Source: Emergomyces orientalis
Lineage: Eukaryota > Ascomycota > Eurotiomycetes > Onygenales > Ajellomycetaceae
DNA length: 64,000 bases
Direction of reading: 5' to 3'
NCBI GenBank assembly: GCA_002110485.1
Contig: MOWL01000094.1
Coordinates: 1-64,000, forward strand
This document shows positions 21,319 to 32,290 of the stretch, one piece after another; the stretch's first letter is position 1, and each line of letters starts with the position of its first letter. A model generated the notes under the pieces. It made no database searches. It had not been told where the DNA came from and saw nothing but the letters and a program-made list of their open reading frames with translations. The position numbers and the translations under genes were made by a program.

Positions 21319-22663
21319 TAGGAATACTATAACTTTCATTGCATAGGAGGATGGTCATCGGTCGCAGGTCACTGGTCACTACTGGGATCCTGAGAAATAG
21401 TTGCCGCCAGGTACAAGGTATTATTCATTGGATTATTGCTAAACAGCCCAGGGCAATTGGACGATTTTGAACTGACGCAAGTTGAGATTTCTATTCTTTG
21501 CGGAATCCGGCTGCCTCTTGGGGGGGGGGGGGGGGTTTGTTGATTGTTTGTCAAATTTTGTTTTATCTGGGTGTTTGGTCGCATTTGCCAGGGAGAAAAC
21601 ATCCCATGCGAAGCGATGGATCAAAACCCCGAAAAAAGGGGTCTCGCACTAAGCTCCATAGCGCAGTCTGGGTGAGCTTATTTTTGAGCAGAAAAGGAAA
21701 AAGAAGGAGAAAAAGAAAGAAAAAAAGTTGTATTCTGGCATCTGTTGGTTTCCTCGGACATGTCTCTTTCTCAACCAACTCAGGGAGGCGCCCGAGTTGG
21801 TAAGGTAAAGTAAAAAGAGGAGGAAATGAAAAACATTTATCAATCAGCAAGGGCCTTGATGGGAACAATTATTTTCATCGCTCGGACACCCAGCACAGGC
21901 CACACAACTTTATCCTCATACGGGTATATATCCCTGTAAACAAACTCATCTGGGCAAAGCGGGCTTGCTTCCGCATGCTCCCCTTGCCAGCCAGTCGCCA
22001 GTCGGCAGTCACAGCTCTCGTCTCGTCCTGACCCGTCCTGACCAGACCAGACCAGGATCCCCCACAACAAGAGCGTTATCTCCGCCAATCCCAGTCGTGT
22101 TTCATGTTCGCTCGGTAAAATGCTTGTATTTTGCAGGTATTCGGGTATTCCAATTGGGTAATGATTACGCGGATTTGGGTGCAGACCAGCAAGCCCCGCT
22201 GCATTAGTCATGCAGATTCCTGCCAAGGTTGTTGATGATTGGCCAATGGGCATCCAGATCGTTGAAGTTTAGTTTGAACCTCTAGCGTGTTTTGATACTG
22301 TACCAATATATATTACCTACGCAAGGGTAATGTAAAAAAAACAACCAATTTTCTTTTGGGTTTTCTCTCTCTCTCTCTTTCTCGCCTTCTCTTTTTCCTC
22401 CTCCGCCCGGTGTCTCTTTTCTTCTTCTTCTTCTGTGTCTCCCTCCGCCGTCACTCCTTTGTCGCTGGGATTCCCAATCTTCACCTCTTCATCTCTCCAT
22501 CGTATCCACCTTATATATATATATCTCTCTCTCCCTCCTTTGAATTGACCCTTTATCGTCCATTAATATAGTTCCAATTCCAACAACCCCTTTCACCGCT
22601 CTACTCTCCCCCGTATCCCCTGATACGAGCGGCTCCAAGAAATTACCCTCCCTTCAATCGGCC
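21319..22663. promoter_or_regulatory. ERG5 upstream region with pyrimidine-rich leader
   Basis: No gene is supported. A G run lies at 21522-21536. From about 22354 to 22512 the plus strand is strongly pyrimidine-rich (CT-type), followed by a TATA-type stretch at 22511-22523. This is a common layout for promoters and leaders of strongly expressed fungal genes and fits the ERG5 promoter. A minus-strand open frame at 21840-22253 has no recognisable domain. Confidence 0.5.
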
Positions 22664-23084
22664 ATGGCGAGCGTCAATGGGACTTTTGCCTCGCCCGTGG
22701 CAGATGCTGGGCTCGTTTCCTCCCTCACCCAGGATCCAGCCGGTTTGTTGATGTCCATCTACAATGGCATGACTGTCTGGTCAACCCTGTTCACTATCCT
22801 CCTCCTCCTCATCACTTATGATCAAGGTATGATATATTAACTTCTCCATATATTAGTAACTAGCACTAACCACTCCACAGTTAAATATATCTGGCTCAAG
22901 GGCTCAATTGAAGGCCCCATGTTCAAAATCCCCTTCATGGGCCCCTTCCTCCAATCTGTAAATCCAAAGTTCCTCGAGTACCAGGCGAAATGGGCCAGCG
23001 GCGACTTGAGTTGTGTCTCCGTTTTCCACAAGTATGGTTTCCTCCTCCTGTTTTCTCTACTTCGCGAACCGATCATACCCCCAA

Positions 23085-23118
<34 letters not shown>

Positions 23119-24544
23119 TGTAATGCTGACGTGAGCGCTCGCCCCCGGGCTCCCCCCCCTAGATTTGTCGTTATTGCTTCGACCCGTGATATGTCCCGCA
23201 AGGTTTTCAATTCACCAGCATATGTGAAACCATGCGTTGTCGATGTCGCACACAAACTTCTAGGCAAGGACAACTGGGTGTTTTTGGATGGCAAGGATCA
23301 TGTAGAATATCGCAAGGGATTGAACGGCCTTTTCACCAGAGCAGCGTTGACCAACTACATGCCCCAGCTGGAAGATGTTTATGACAGATTCTATAACATG
23401 TTCGTCGAAAGATCCAAGGAGCTCAAGATGAAGCCTGAGCCGTGGATGCCGCATTTCCGCGAATTGATGACGGCCTTATCTTGCCGGACTTTTGTGGGCC
23501 ACTACATGTCCGACGAGGCTATCAAAAACATCGCGGATGATTACTACCTGATCACTGCTGCGCTAGAATTGGTCAACTTCCCCATCATCATCCCATTCAC
23601 AAAGACATGGTACGGAAAGAAGTCGTCAGATATGGTCCTGCGCGAGTTCAAAAAATGCGCTGCTATGAGTAAAGTTCGCATGGCCAAGGGCGAAAAGGTA
23701 ACCTGCATCATGGACGCATGGGTTAAGAATATGCTGGACTCTGCCGCATACCGTGAGAAGATTGCCAAGGGCATTCCCGTGGAAGAGTCGGATAAACCAG
23801 CCCATATCCTCCGTGACTTCACCGATTACGAAATCTCCCAGACCATCTTCACCTTCCTGTTTGCTTCGCAAGACGCCACGAGCAGCGCGTCCACCTGGCT
23901 CTTCCAACTCATGGCCGACCGACCCGAGATCCTCGATAAAGTCCGCGAAGAGAACCTGAGAGTCAGAGGCGGCGATCGCAACGCTCCCATCAGCATGGAG
24001 CTACTAGACCAGATGACCTACACCCGCGCGGTGGTCAGAGAGACCCTCCGCTACCGCCCTCCTGTAATCATGGTGCCCTACCTAGTCAAGAAGGACTTCC
24101 CCGTCACACCCACCTACACACTACCCAAGGGCTCCATGATCATCCCCTCCGTCTGGCCTTCCACACATGACCCAGAAGCCTACCCAGACCCAGACACTTT
24201 CGACCCGGAACGATGGCTAAACGGTGAAGCGGATAAAGCCGCAAAGAATTTCCTCGTCTTTGGCACGGGCCCACATTATTGTCTGGGTCAAACGTATGCA
24301 CAACTGAACTTGATGGCTATGATTGGTAAGGCTAGTATGCTTCTCGACTGGGACCATCATACCACGCCTGTGTCGGAGGATATTCGCATGTTTGCTACAA
24401 TTTTCCCTCAGGTGAGTAAGATATAAAATAAGCATCTTTGTTGGAAGTTATCGAGGGTAGAAAAAAAAACAGAAATAAAAGCTAACATTTTAACATAAAC
24501 AACAGGATGACTGCCCCCTTGTATTCCGCCGCAGACCTGGATGA
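22664..24544 (+). CDS. erg5: C-22 sterol desaturase, cytochrome P450 61
   Basis: Four exons (22664-22826, 22881-23031, 23163-24411, 24506-24544) give about 533 residues. ERG5 introduces the C22-C23 double bond late in ergosterol synthesis at the ER. The N-terminal membrane anchor is near residues 38-54. The I-helix segment FLFASQDATSS, the ExxR motif in ETLRYRPP and the heme-binding loop FGTGPHYCLGQ with the ligand Cys near 478 are all present. The ASQDATSS I-helix and the ending FATIFPQDDCPLVF separate it from ERG11/CYP51. Intron 2 contains an AAT microsatellite (about 23085-23115). The last exon is only 39 nt; without it the frame would run on for a few codons past the donor. The start ATG at 22664 gives a normal P450 anchor. 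Confidence 0.93.
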
Positions 24545-24650
24545 GTTTTTTCTCTTCTTTTATTTTTGTTTGTTTCCTTTCTTTCTTTCTTTCTTTTATA
24601 ATTCAAAGCTCTCTCAACTCTCAACCCCCTTTAACGCATATCACCTCCAC

Positions 24651-24699
<49 letters not shown>

Positions 24700-25699
24700 C
24701 CTCCCTCCCGGCCTCCCCCCACTCGTTCGCCGCCAAAAACAATCAAGCCACTAAAACCCCAAAAATTCCAATCCACCAATAAAATCAGGGCTCAAACCTT
24801 TTTTTTTTTTTTTCGTTGGACGAATGAGATGAAAATCAAAATCAAACAGCAACGACAAAAACAACCACAACAATAAGCAGAGAAATAAGGGGGATGTGGA
24901 ATTGTGAGGGGTTAAGAGAATAGGGAGAAGAGGAGAGTGAGACAAACTGGAATGAAAACACCTATTAATTTTTAATCACAAATTCAAAATTTTGATAAAT
25001 GCAAGACATGACTTTTACTCTCTATATTTCTCTTTTTAACCATTTCTTTGCCCTTTGTCTTGTGTCATATTGTGTCATTCACAATTGCATTTGCATTTTG
25101 CATTGCACATCATGCATCAAGACCTGGCTGTTTTCTATGTCATGTCATATTCACAGGAGAAGAGAGGATTTGTGTTTTGTTGTGGCATAGAGAGAACAAG
25201 AATTCAAGAGCGAAAATGGGTTGAGTAACTAACTATATATATTGTTTGTAGATAAGAATTGAGAATTGATATATATTCACAAGTTCTACCAGAGCAGGGT
25301 GTGGTTTTTTACACATAAAACTAAACTACCAGAGGATTGACAATAGAAAGCCAAAATAACAGAGAAAAGAACTATTATTAATTTGATATCCAAATCGGCG
25401 AGTTGTAACTTTTTCCAGTTTCGAAATAACTTAAACCGATTGGAGCATGCTCGCTGACATCATCCCGCAAGCCCCCCGAAAAGCAAAAGAAATTATATTA
25501 TTCGCCCGAACGAAAAACAAAGAAAAAGAAAAATACCGATTCTTTTCTCTCCAACCCTGAACAATAGAAACTACCCGCCTTTTTCCCAATATCCCATATA
25601 CCTACCGAATTTGCCCTCCAGACACTATATATAACACGACACTACCAGATACACAACCGGCTGGAAAATATATCCCAATCATTCGTTCTATTTCCAATC
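24545..25699. other. Spacer between ERG5 and the rhodanese gene
   Basis: A perfect CT dinucleotide tract covers 24653-24694, followed by a T run near 24800-24813. At 25395-25419 there is a segment similar to the inner part of the right transposon end. The stretch from about 25480 should be the promoter of the rhodanese gene. No coding frame is supported. Confidence 0.5.
24653..24694. repeat. CT dinucleotide microsatellite
   Basis: An uninterrupted CT tract of about 42 bp in the 3' flank of ERG5. Seen directly; likely length-variable between strains. Confidence 0.9.
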
Positions 25700-26708
25700 A
25701 TGTCCGCCGCTCGCTCCCTATCCCCCTTCTCGTCCTCCGCTCCCCGGCTAACCTGTCGATTACTACGCACGGGTACTGGCGGGGGGGCTTCTTCTCCACG
25801 GGTAATATCTGGACTTGGCCGACGACAGGCGCATTTGCTACTGGAGCGGGGTGTTGCAGCCAGGATCTGGAGCTGCGATCATAATCCTTATACTTCCGCG
25901 CGGCGGTTTTCGGCTGGTGGGATCTGGAGACAAAATGCCAATGCCAATGCAGGACAGGCGAATGCGAATGCTGGGAATGAGTTTAGGAAGTATGGTTTTG
26001 AGGAGGTATGTTAATAATGTTCCTTTTTTTTTTTTTTTTTTTTTTTTGAGGGGAGGGGGGGGAAAGTCATAGATAAAATTTGCTTCTTGATCCTTAAATT
26101 CTATCTGATAAATGTCAATCCTCCTCTCATCTCCCCTATTCACCTTCCCCGCGGCAATGCCGCAACACTCACCCTGAAAACCCCCCCCCCCCTCCCCCTC
26201 CCAAACTTCCCACTAACAATATACAATCTTGATATAAAAAACAAAACAACAGATAACTGCCTCCCTTCCCACCACAACCACAACCACAACCACCCCATCA
26301 TCACCCTCCTCACGCCCCTCCCCAATCCTCATCGACGTCCGCGAACCCTCCGAACTCCTCTCAACCGGCATAATCCCCACAGCCCAAAACATCCCCATAG
26401 GCACACACCCAGACGCCCTCTTCCTCGCCCCCGACGAATTCCTCACGCGCTTTGGCTTTGCGAAGCCGGACGCGGATGCACCGCCATCATCGCAATCACA
26501 ATCACAATCCTCAACGGAGGGCGGGGGGAAACCTGATATCGTGTTCTATTGCAAGGCGGGCGTGCGCGCGCGTGCGATGGCGGCGTTGGCGGTGAAGGCT
26601 GGGTATGATAAGGGGAGGCTAGGGGTTTATGATGGGAGTTGGTTGGATTGGGAGAAGAGGGGAGGTCCGGTGGAGAAGTGGGAGGGGGAGGGGGCGGGGG
26701 AGGAGTGA
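25700..26708 (+). CDS. Rhodanese-domain sulfurtransferase, probably mitochondrial
   Basis: Two exons (25700-26005 and 26253-26708) give about 253 residues. The rhodanese domain begins at ILIDVREPSEL (near 125-131) and has the active-site loop CKAGVR with Cys near 201, then the closing segment VYDGSWLDWEK. Single-domain rhodaneses transfer sulfane sulfur from thiosulfate-type donors to thiols or cyanide. The first ~100 residues are Arg/Ser-rich with few acidic residues, which fits a mitochondrial presequence, and contain a short Asn-Ala repeat. The intron runs through a T run and a C run. The physiological acceptor is unknown; yeast Rdl1 and Rdl2 are plausible counterparts. Confidence 0.85.
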
Positions 26709-27692
26709 GTTGGAAATGGATATAAAAAATGGAATGCGTGTGTTTTTGCGTATGGGTCTGTCTGGTTGAAATTGGTTCAGAGGGAGAGGAGAGGGAAGAG
26801 ATCTGTTTTGAATGGGTGGATTGCTGGTTTGGGTGTTCTAAATGATAAAAGGAGGGAGAAAAAGCCTAGATTGGTGGTAAAGTGCGTATACTGGGCAGGT
26901 ATGGTTACAAGATGGCGTATGATCAATTTGCTCGTCTCAGTTATATTTCTGAAGCCTCTCCCACCTGTATCTGGATGATGTAGCAGACCAAAAAAGAATA
27001 CAATTTGGATAAATTTACTCCTTTACTCCTTTACGTCGTGTTGCATCTATTATGCAGACCTGTTTTTTTTTTTTTTTCTTTTTCTTTTTTTTTTTTGGAA
27101 CAAGAGAAGCTCCTTCTGCATAAATATTTCTGGTTTCATCGTTTCATCATGGTTGATTTGGAGACAAGGAGATTCATTTCACATATGAAAGCCATCCTAG
27201 TGAAGCTGATTGATTATATCATTCTTTCAATTGTTTTTTCTCTTCTTTTATGTTGTGTTGTCGAAACAACATAAGGAGAGTCAAGAGTCAACTGCTCCGA
27301 ACCACGCGAATGAAAGTGGTAGTCAATGATATGAACAAAGGGAGAGAAAGAAATTGAGATATAAAGAGCCGCCATAGAACGATGATAGTAGGTAGAGTGG
27401 AGAGGAAAGAGAAAAAAGGAATATTTTAGGAGAAAATAAAAGGACGAACATGACACGCTTTTTTTCTTTTTTGCGTCATCATAAGCAATCAATTAAGGAT
27501 TTATTTAGATCGAAACAAAAGAAAAAAGAAAAAAAGAAAAGTAAGAGGAAAGGTTTAGAAACAACACCGCCATCTCAAAACAATCACACCAGGCCAAAGA
27601 AAAATAAATAAAAACCCCCACTTTTCTTAAAAAGGACATAGGATGAAAATAAATTTTTTAAAAAAAAGTATATGGATAAAGGGTAAAAAAAA
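26709..27692. other. Convergent 3' spacer, rhodanese gene / eIF5B
   Basis: Tail-to-tail spacer of 984 bp, AT-rich, with a T-rich tract near 27062-27095. It should hold both 3' UTRs. No gene is seen. Confidence 0.5.
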
Positions 27693-30600
27693 TCAAGGGA
27701 TATCAAACAACGGCTTCAACTTCTTGATAAGTACCCATTCATCCATTGAGACATCTGCTCGATAGAACTCCTTTAACGTATCAATGCTTGGCCGTGAGAT
27801 GAGTGAGTATAGAGTGTCTTTTTCCTCGAGCTGACGGCCGTAGAGTGGCTGGTTGGGGCCTTCAATCTTCACGGCTACGGACGGTTGGCCTTTCTTGCAT
27901 AGCGGGATCTGCTTGTGTTCGCGTTCGATGGATTGGCTGTATTAAAAAGATATATTAGTTTCAGTTCTGACATTACAAGCGGATACTTTTTTGATGTTGT
28001 TTGTTTTCAGGGACGGGCTATGACTTACACTCTGCCTAAATTGATAACCTCCCTCACGCCAGTGACTGGGTTAACCTTGACAGCAGCAATGGGTGTGAGC
28101 AGGCGCAACGAGCCCTCGACGACATCCACACCAATGACGATTGGATCCTTTTTATTGAATACAGCAACTGTATTGAGCACGCAAGGGAAGACGGCGAGCA
28201 GTTTACTCTCCTCCTTCTTCTGCTCAGTGATCTGTTCCATGTGCTTTGTGAAATCGTCGAAGAGGTGGTAGATGATGTCGGCAGTGAAGATTTTGATACC
28301 GACCTCGTCAGCGTACGCTTGCGCTTCCTTGTCAACTTTAACGTCGAAACAAAGCATGACGGCGAACTGTTTGGCTTTCTCCAACATGGTACCTGCACGC
28401 ATGACGTCGCGTTTATAGACGGGGCCGATAGAGATGTTGGCAACGGGAATCTTGGAGACACGGAGGAACTCAAGCAGTGCTTCGAGTGAGCCAAGAGTGG
28501 ACGCCTGCACGCTGACACCGCGGTTGTCTTTGGAAACCTTGCTGAGTAGACTCTCCAGATCGGACATGACCTCATCTTCAAGGTCTTCCTCGTCATCATC
28601 CGGTCCAACGACAAGTAGTCGAGAACCAGCAATAGCATGTTCGAGATCGTTGGCGGCAATCTTAACACCAAGCGCTGCCTTTACTTCCTTGTTATGTACG
28701 TATTGTGATTTGAGACGCAGTTCTTTAAGTGGTGCTGGTGTTAATAGTGCGCGAATGTTCGTCGCTATGGCTCCGTTTAGGCCGCACATAACAATCCGAT
28801 CACCTTCCCGCAGCACACCGTTCGACAAAACAACGTCGATGGTTGTTCCAAGGCCTTCAATTACTTTAACTTCGAGGACAGTACACTCGACCTCGGTGAG
28901 ATACATGAGTTGCTTGGTCATGCGTTCCTGTGTGAGGGCAACAAGCAACTTGAGCATGTCTGGAACACCTTCACCAGTATGCGCGGAGGTAGGAACGAGA
29001 GACACGTTTCGAGCCATGGATTTATTCTCCCAGTACAGTTCCGAGTTGAACCCTTGTTCCGCGAACGCGAGCTTGGTCTTCTCGACTCGGTCCCTGAATT
29101 CGTTCTGGACGCCTTTATTTTGCAGAGCCAAACTATCTTGGAAACCGTTGTTATCAATCTTCTTCCAGCCGTAGAGACGATCGATCTTGTTCAAAGCAAC
29201 AATGAAGGGTGTTTTCCGGTCACGAAGAAGCTTCATGGACTCTAGAGTCTGAGGTTCCAAGCCGTGCATAATATCAACCACGAGAATAGCAATGTTACAG
29301 AGTGAGGAACCTCTTGAACGCAGATTGGAGAACGACTCGTGACCGGGTGTATCAATAACAAGGAGACCGGGGACTTTGAATTCAAAAGACCCGTCTTTGT
29401 TGACAACGGCTGTCTTTTGCTTCAGAGCATCCGTGGGGAAGTAGGTAGCGCCAATCTGCTGTGTGATACCACCGGCTTCTCCCTCCTGCACATTTGTTTG
29501 TCTGACTTTATCCAAAAGTTTCGTTTTACCAGTATCGACGTGTCCAAGAATACAGCAAATAGGAGAACGTAGATTATCCGCTGACCGTGCCGCAAGGGCC
29601 TCTTCATGCTGCTTCCTTCGTCTTTCCGCCGCTTCTGCTTTCCTCTGGGCAATGGCTCGTTGATTTGCAGTAGCCTCTTCGTCTTCTTCCTCGGAAGATT
29701 CCTCCTCAGACTCTTCGGAAGATGTTTCACGGTTGGCGGCGCCATTGGCTGCAGGCTTCTTTCCTTGGCCTGCCTGGTCGGCCTCTCCCTCCTCCCCTTC
29801 ATCCGATGAGATATCCCAGCTCTCTTTAATATCATCATTTTCCGCCTCCTTCGCAGCGGCTTTAGCAGCCCGTGCAGCGGCTTTCTCTTCTGCACGCTTA
29901 CGATCCTCTTCAGCTTTCTTAGCCCTCGCAGCTTCGAGCTCTAGCCGTTGAGCCTCGGCTCTAGCAGCGGCGGCCTCGAGGTCTTCCTCTGGTTTCTTCA
30001 CGGGTCGTTTCTTCTTATTTTCATATACGGGCTTTTTCTTTTCCACAGGCTCTTCCAATCCCGGCACCACCGCACCGGCCGCAAGCATCTGCTGCTTCCG
30101 GAGCTCATTGCGTTGTTGTGCCTCCTTCTGTGACTTGGTGAGCAATTTACCCTCTCTTCTCAGCTGTTCTTTCTTCTCCCGCTCCTTCTCTTTTCTCCTC
30201 TGACGGGCTTCTTCCTTTTTCCGCTCCTCTTCTTCCAACTGCCTCTGCTGTTCTTCGGCTGCGGCCCTCTCCTCGGCCTCCAGACGCGCAATCTCCTCTT
30301 GTTGTTTCCGCAGAGCCTCTTGTTGTCTTTGGATCGCAGCGAGATGGGCGGGGAGCTTCTTCTTCTTCGCACCGGTATCGGCGGCGGGAGCAACGGCGGG
30401 AGCTTCGAGCTTTTCTTCAGCAACAGGCTTAGCGGGCTCGGCCTTTGGCGCGGGTGCAGCAGCGGGGGTAGCGGTCTTCTTCTTTGCAGCCTAAAATATA
30501 TCAAATAATATAATCATCCAGTTAGCGAGTACTGGCCATTATCTCAAAACATAAAATATGGAAAAAGAAAACCCAGAAAAGGGAGGGGGGAAAAACCCAC

Positions 30601-31083
30601 CTGTTCCTTTTTCCTCTGCTTTTCCCTCTCCTTTTTCTCCTTTTCCTTCTCCTTCTTAGACTTCACCCTCATTCCCTCCTCCTCCGCCTCCTTAGCCTTC
30701 TCTTTCATTGCCGCCGCCTTTTCCTTCGCCCTCTGCCGCGCAGCAGCATTTCCCGAAAAGACATCATCTTCATCCCCCTCGAAGCTAGCTTCCTGCGGCT
30801 GCTTGCTCTCGTCAGCAGCAGCCATTGGATCTTCACCCTCGACAAAGTCATTATCAGCCCCCTTGCCCCTCTTGGCTTTCTTGCTCCGATTCTTCTTGAG
30901 TGCAGCTAGGAGGCCGCCGGACATTCCTTCTTCTTCATTTTTATTATCATTCACATCGGTGGCGGTATCGTTGTTATTTTCATCAGAGGCAGCATCTGGG
31001 GTGGCGGCGGCTGGGATGGTTTCTCCAAGCTCAGCCTCCCAGTCCTCCTCCTGCTTCTTGCTGCCCTTCTTCTTAGGTGCCAT
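27693..31083 (-). CDS. Translation initiation factor eIF5B
   Basis: Three exons (31083-30601, 30490-28029, 27936-27693) give about 1062 residues. eIF5B is the GTPase that joins the 60S subunit to the 48S complex and is the eukaryotic counterpart of bacterial IF2. The first ~450 residues are Lys/Glu-rich and low-complexity, as in the family. The G domain shows GHVDTGKT (near 477-484), DTPGH (541-545) and NKID (595-598), followed by the domain II-IV region. The last exon supplies the conserved C-terminal part QSIEREHKQIPLCKKGQP and the ending WVLIKKLKPLFDIP. The donor GTAAGT at 28028 is chosen because it joins in frame; reading on would stop at once. Confidence 0.95.
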
Positions 31084-32290
31084 TTTCGAGAATTTGGTTT
31101 GTTACTGAGATGCTTTCCCCCCCGGTTTCTTCGACGATTGTTGTGGATGTTGCACAGTAAATTTTGTCTGTGGGTGCGTGCGTGCGTGCGTGCGTCTGCG
31201 TACGTAGCGAGGCTTAGGCCAGGTATGTAGCCTGGAGTATTTTACGTCGTGCGTAGCCTGTCTCTTAACGAGAGTGGTGATAGCGGTGGAGGGGTGCTGG
31301 TGAAATTCGACGTGAGGTTCCTCGAAGGCAAATGGGGTGACATCAGCAAGAAAAGATCAGTTCTGCTGGATTAGATTTTGTGTGTGAAGCAATAGTAAAA
31401 CCAAGACCAGCGGCAATCCGAGGTTAAGTCGAGTTCGCCCTTCCGCGGGCTGAAAATTTTTTTTAATTTTTTAATTTTTCGGCGTTGGAGATGGCTTGGG
31501 ACCCAGAATCAGCTGGTGCGAGTCTGGGGGAGATGGATAAAATATCTGAGTTTGTGAGGTTGAAGTGGAAAATGAAAAGTTGTCGTTTTGGTGGAAGGTT
31601 AGTTCATTGCGGCGGGTGGGGGTCAGCCAAGCGAGGTCCGCAGCTAGAGAACGAGAGCAAAGAAAAGGAAATCAATAAAGAGACTTCAGGAGGTGGCCAT
31701 TCTTGTCAAATGATTTTATATTTTGTTAGTTTTATATTTTGCTACTGCTAAACTTACGCAGCCTTTGGTATATAATTATATAAACGTCTTGCATATTTTT
31801 TGTTTATTTTCGAGAGGGGGAAATAATACTTTTTTCTCATCATATCTCAAGTCGAAATATCTAGCCAGATACATACATAGAACAAACGTCCATTAGGGAT
31901 TCGAGAGGAAAATAAACACGATTGAACTTCTCCATTTCACATCCCTTATAACTCAAATACTCGAGTGAGAACGGAAATAGTCAAGGATTGCTCACCCGTC
32001 TCCACGGTGAATATCTTCGATCACAGTCAAAACGTGGAGTCAGTTGTAAACAGAACAAAACACAGAAGCTCGGAACGAAACAAGCCGGCTAATTGAATTC
32101 CCTTTGCCGAAATGAGAAAGAAAAGTAAAAGATAAAGCACACTGGGTAGCCAATCCCCCTAAATACTTGTTTCATTTAACTCAAGTGTTCCCAACTTTAA
32201 ACAGAGCACGGTGAAGCGGACGGGAAATACGATAAGAATCGGTCTCGCCCTCCTTCCCCAGCATCGCATCTGTTTACCGTCCAAACACCA
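31084..32290. other. eIF5B promoter and 3' flank of the MMS1_N gene
   Basis: Head-to-tail spacer of 1.2 kb. A GTGC tetranucleotide repeat lies at about 31174-31195 in the eIF5B promoter region. A plus-strand frame at 31485-31751 has no recognisable features. No gene is supported. Confidence 0.5.

Noticed and set aside
21840..22253. 137-codon minus-strand open frame upstream of ERG5
   Set aside because: No domain or signal, composition like the surrounding spacer, and no splice-linked continuation was found.
22664..24544. Assignment as ERG11/CYP51
   Set aside because: The I-helix ASQDATSS, the loop FGTGPHYCLGQ and the C-terminal FATIFPQDDC pattern fit CYP61 (ERG5), not CYP51.
31174..31195. 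GTGC repeats considered as a CRISPR-like or regulatory array
   Set aside because: A simple tetranucleotide microsatellite without spacers; CRISPR arrays are not expected in a fungal nuclear genome.
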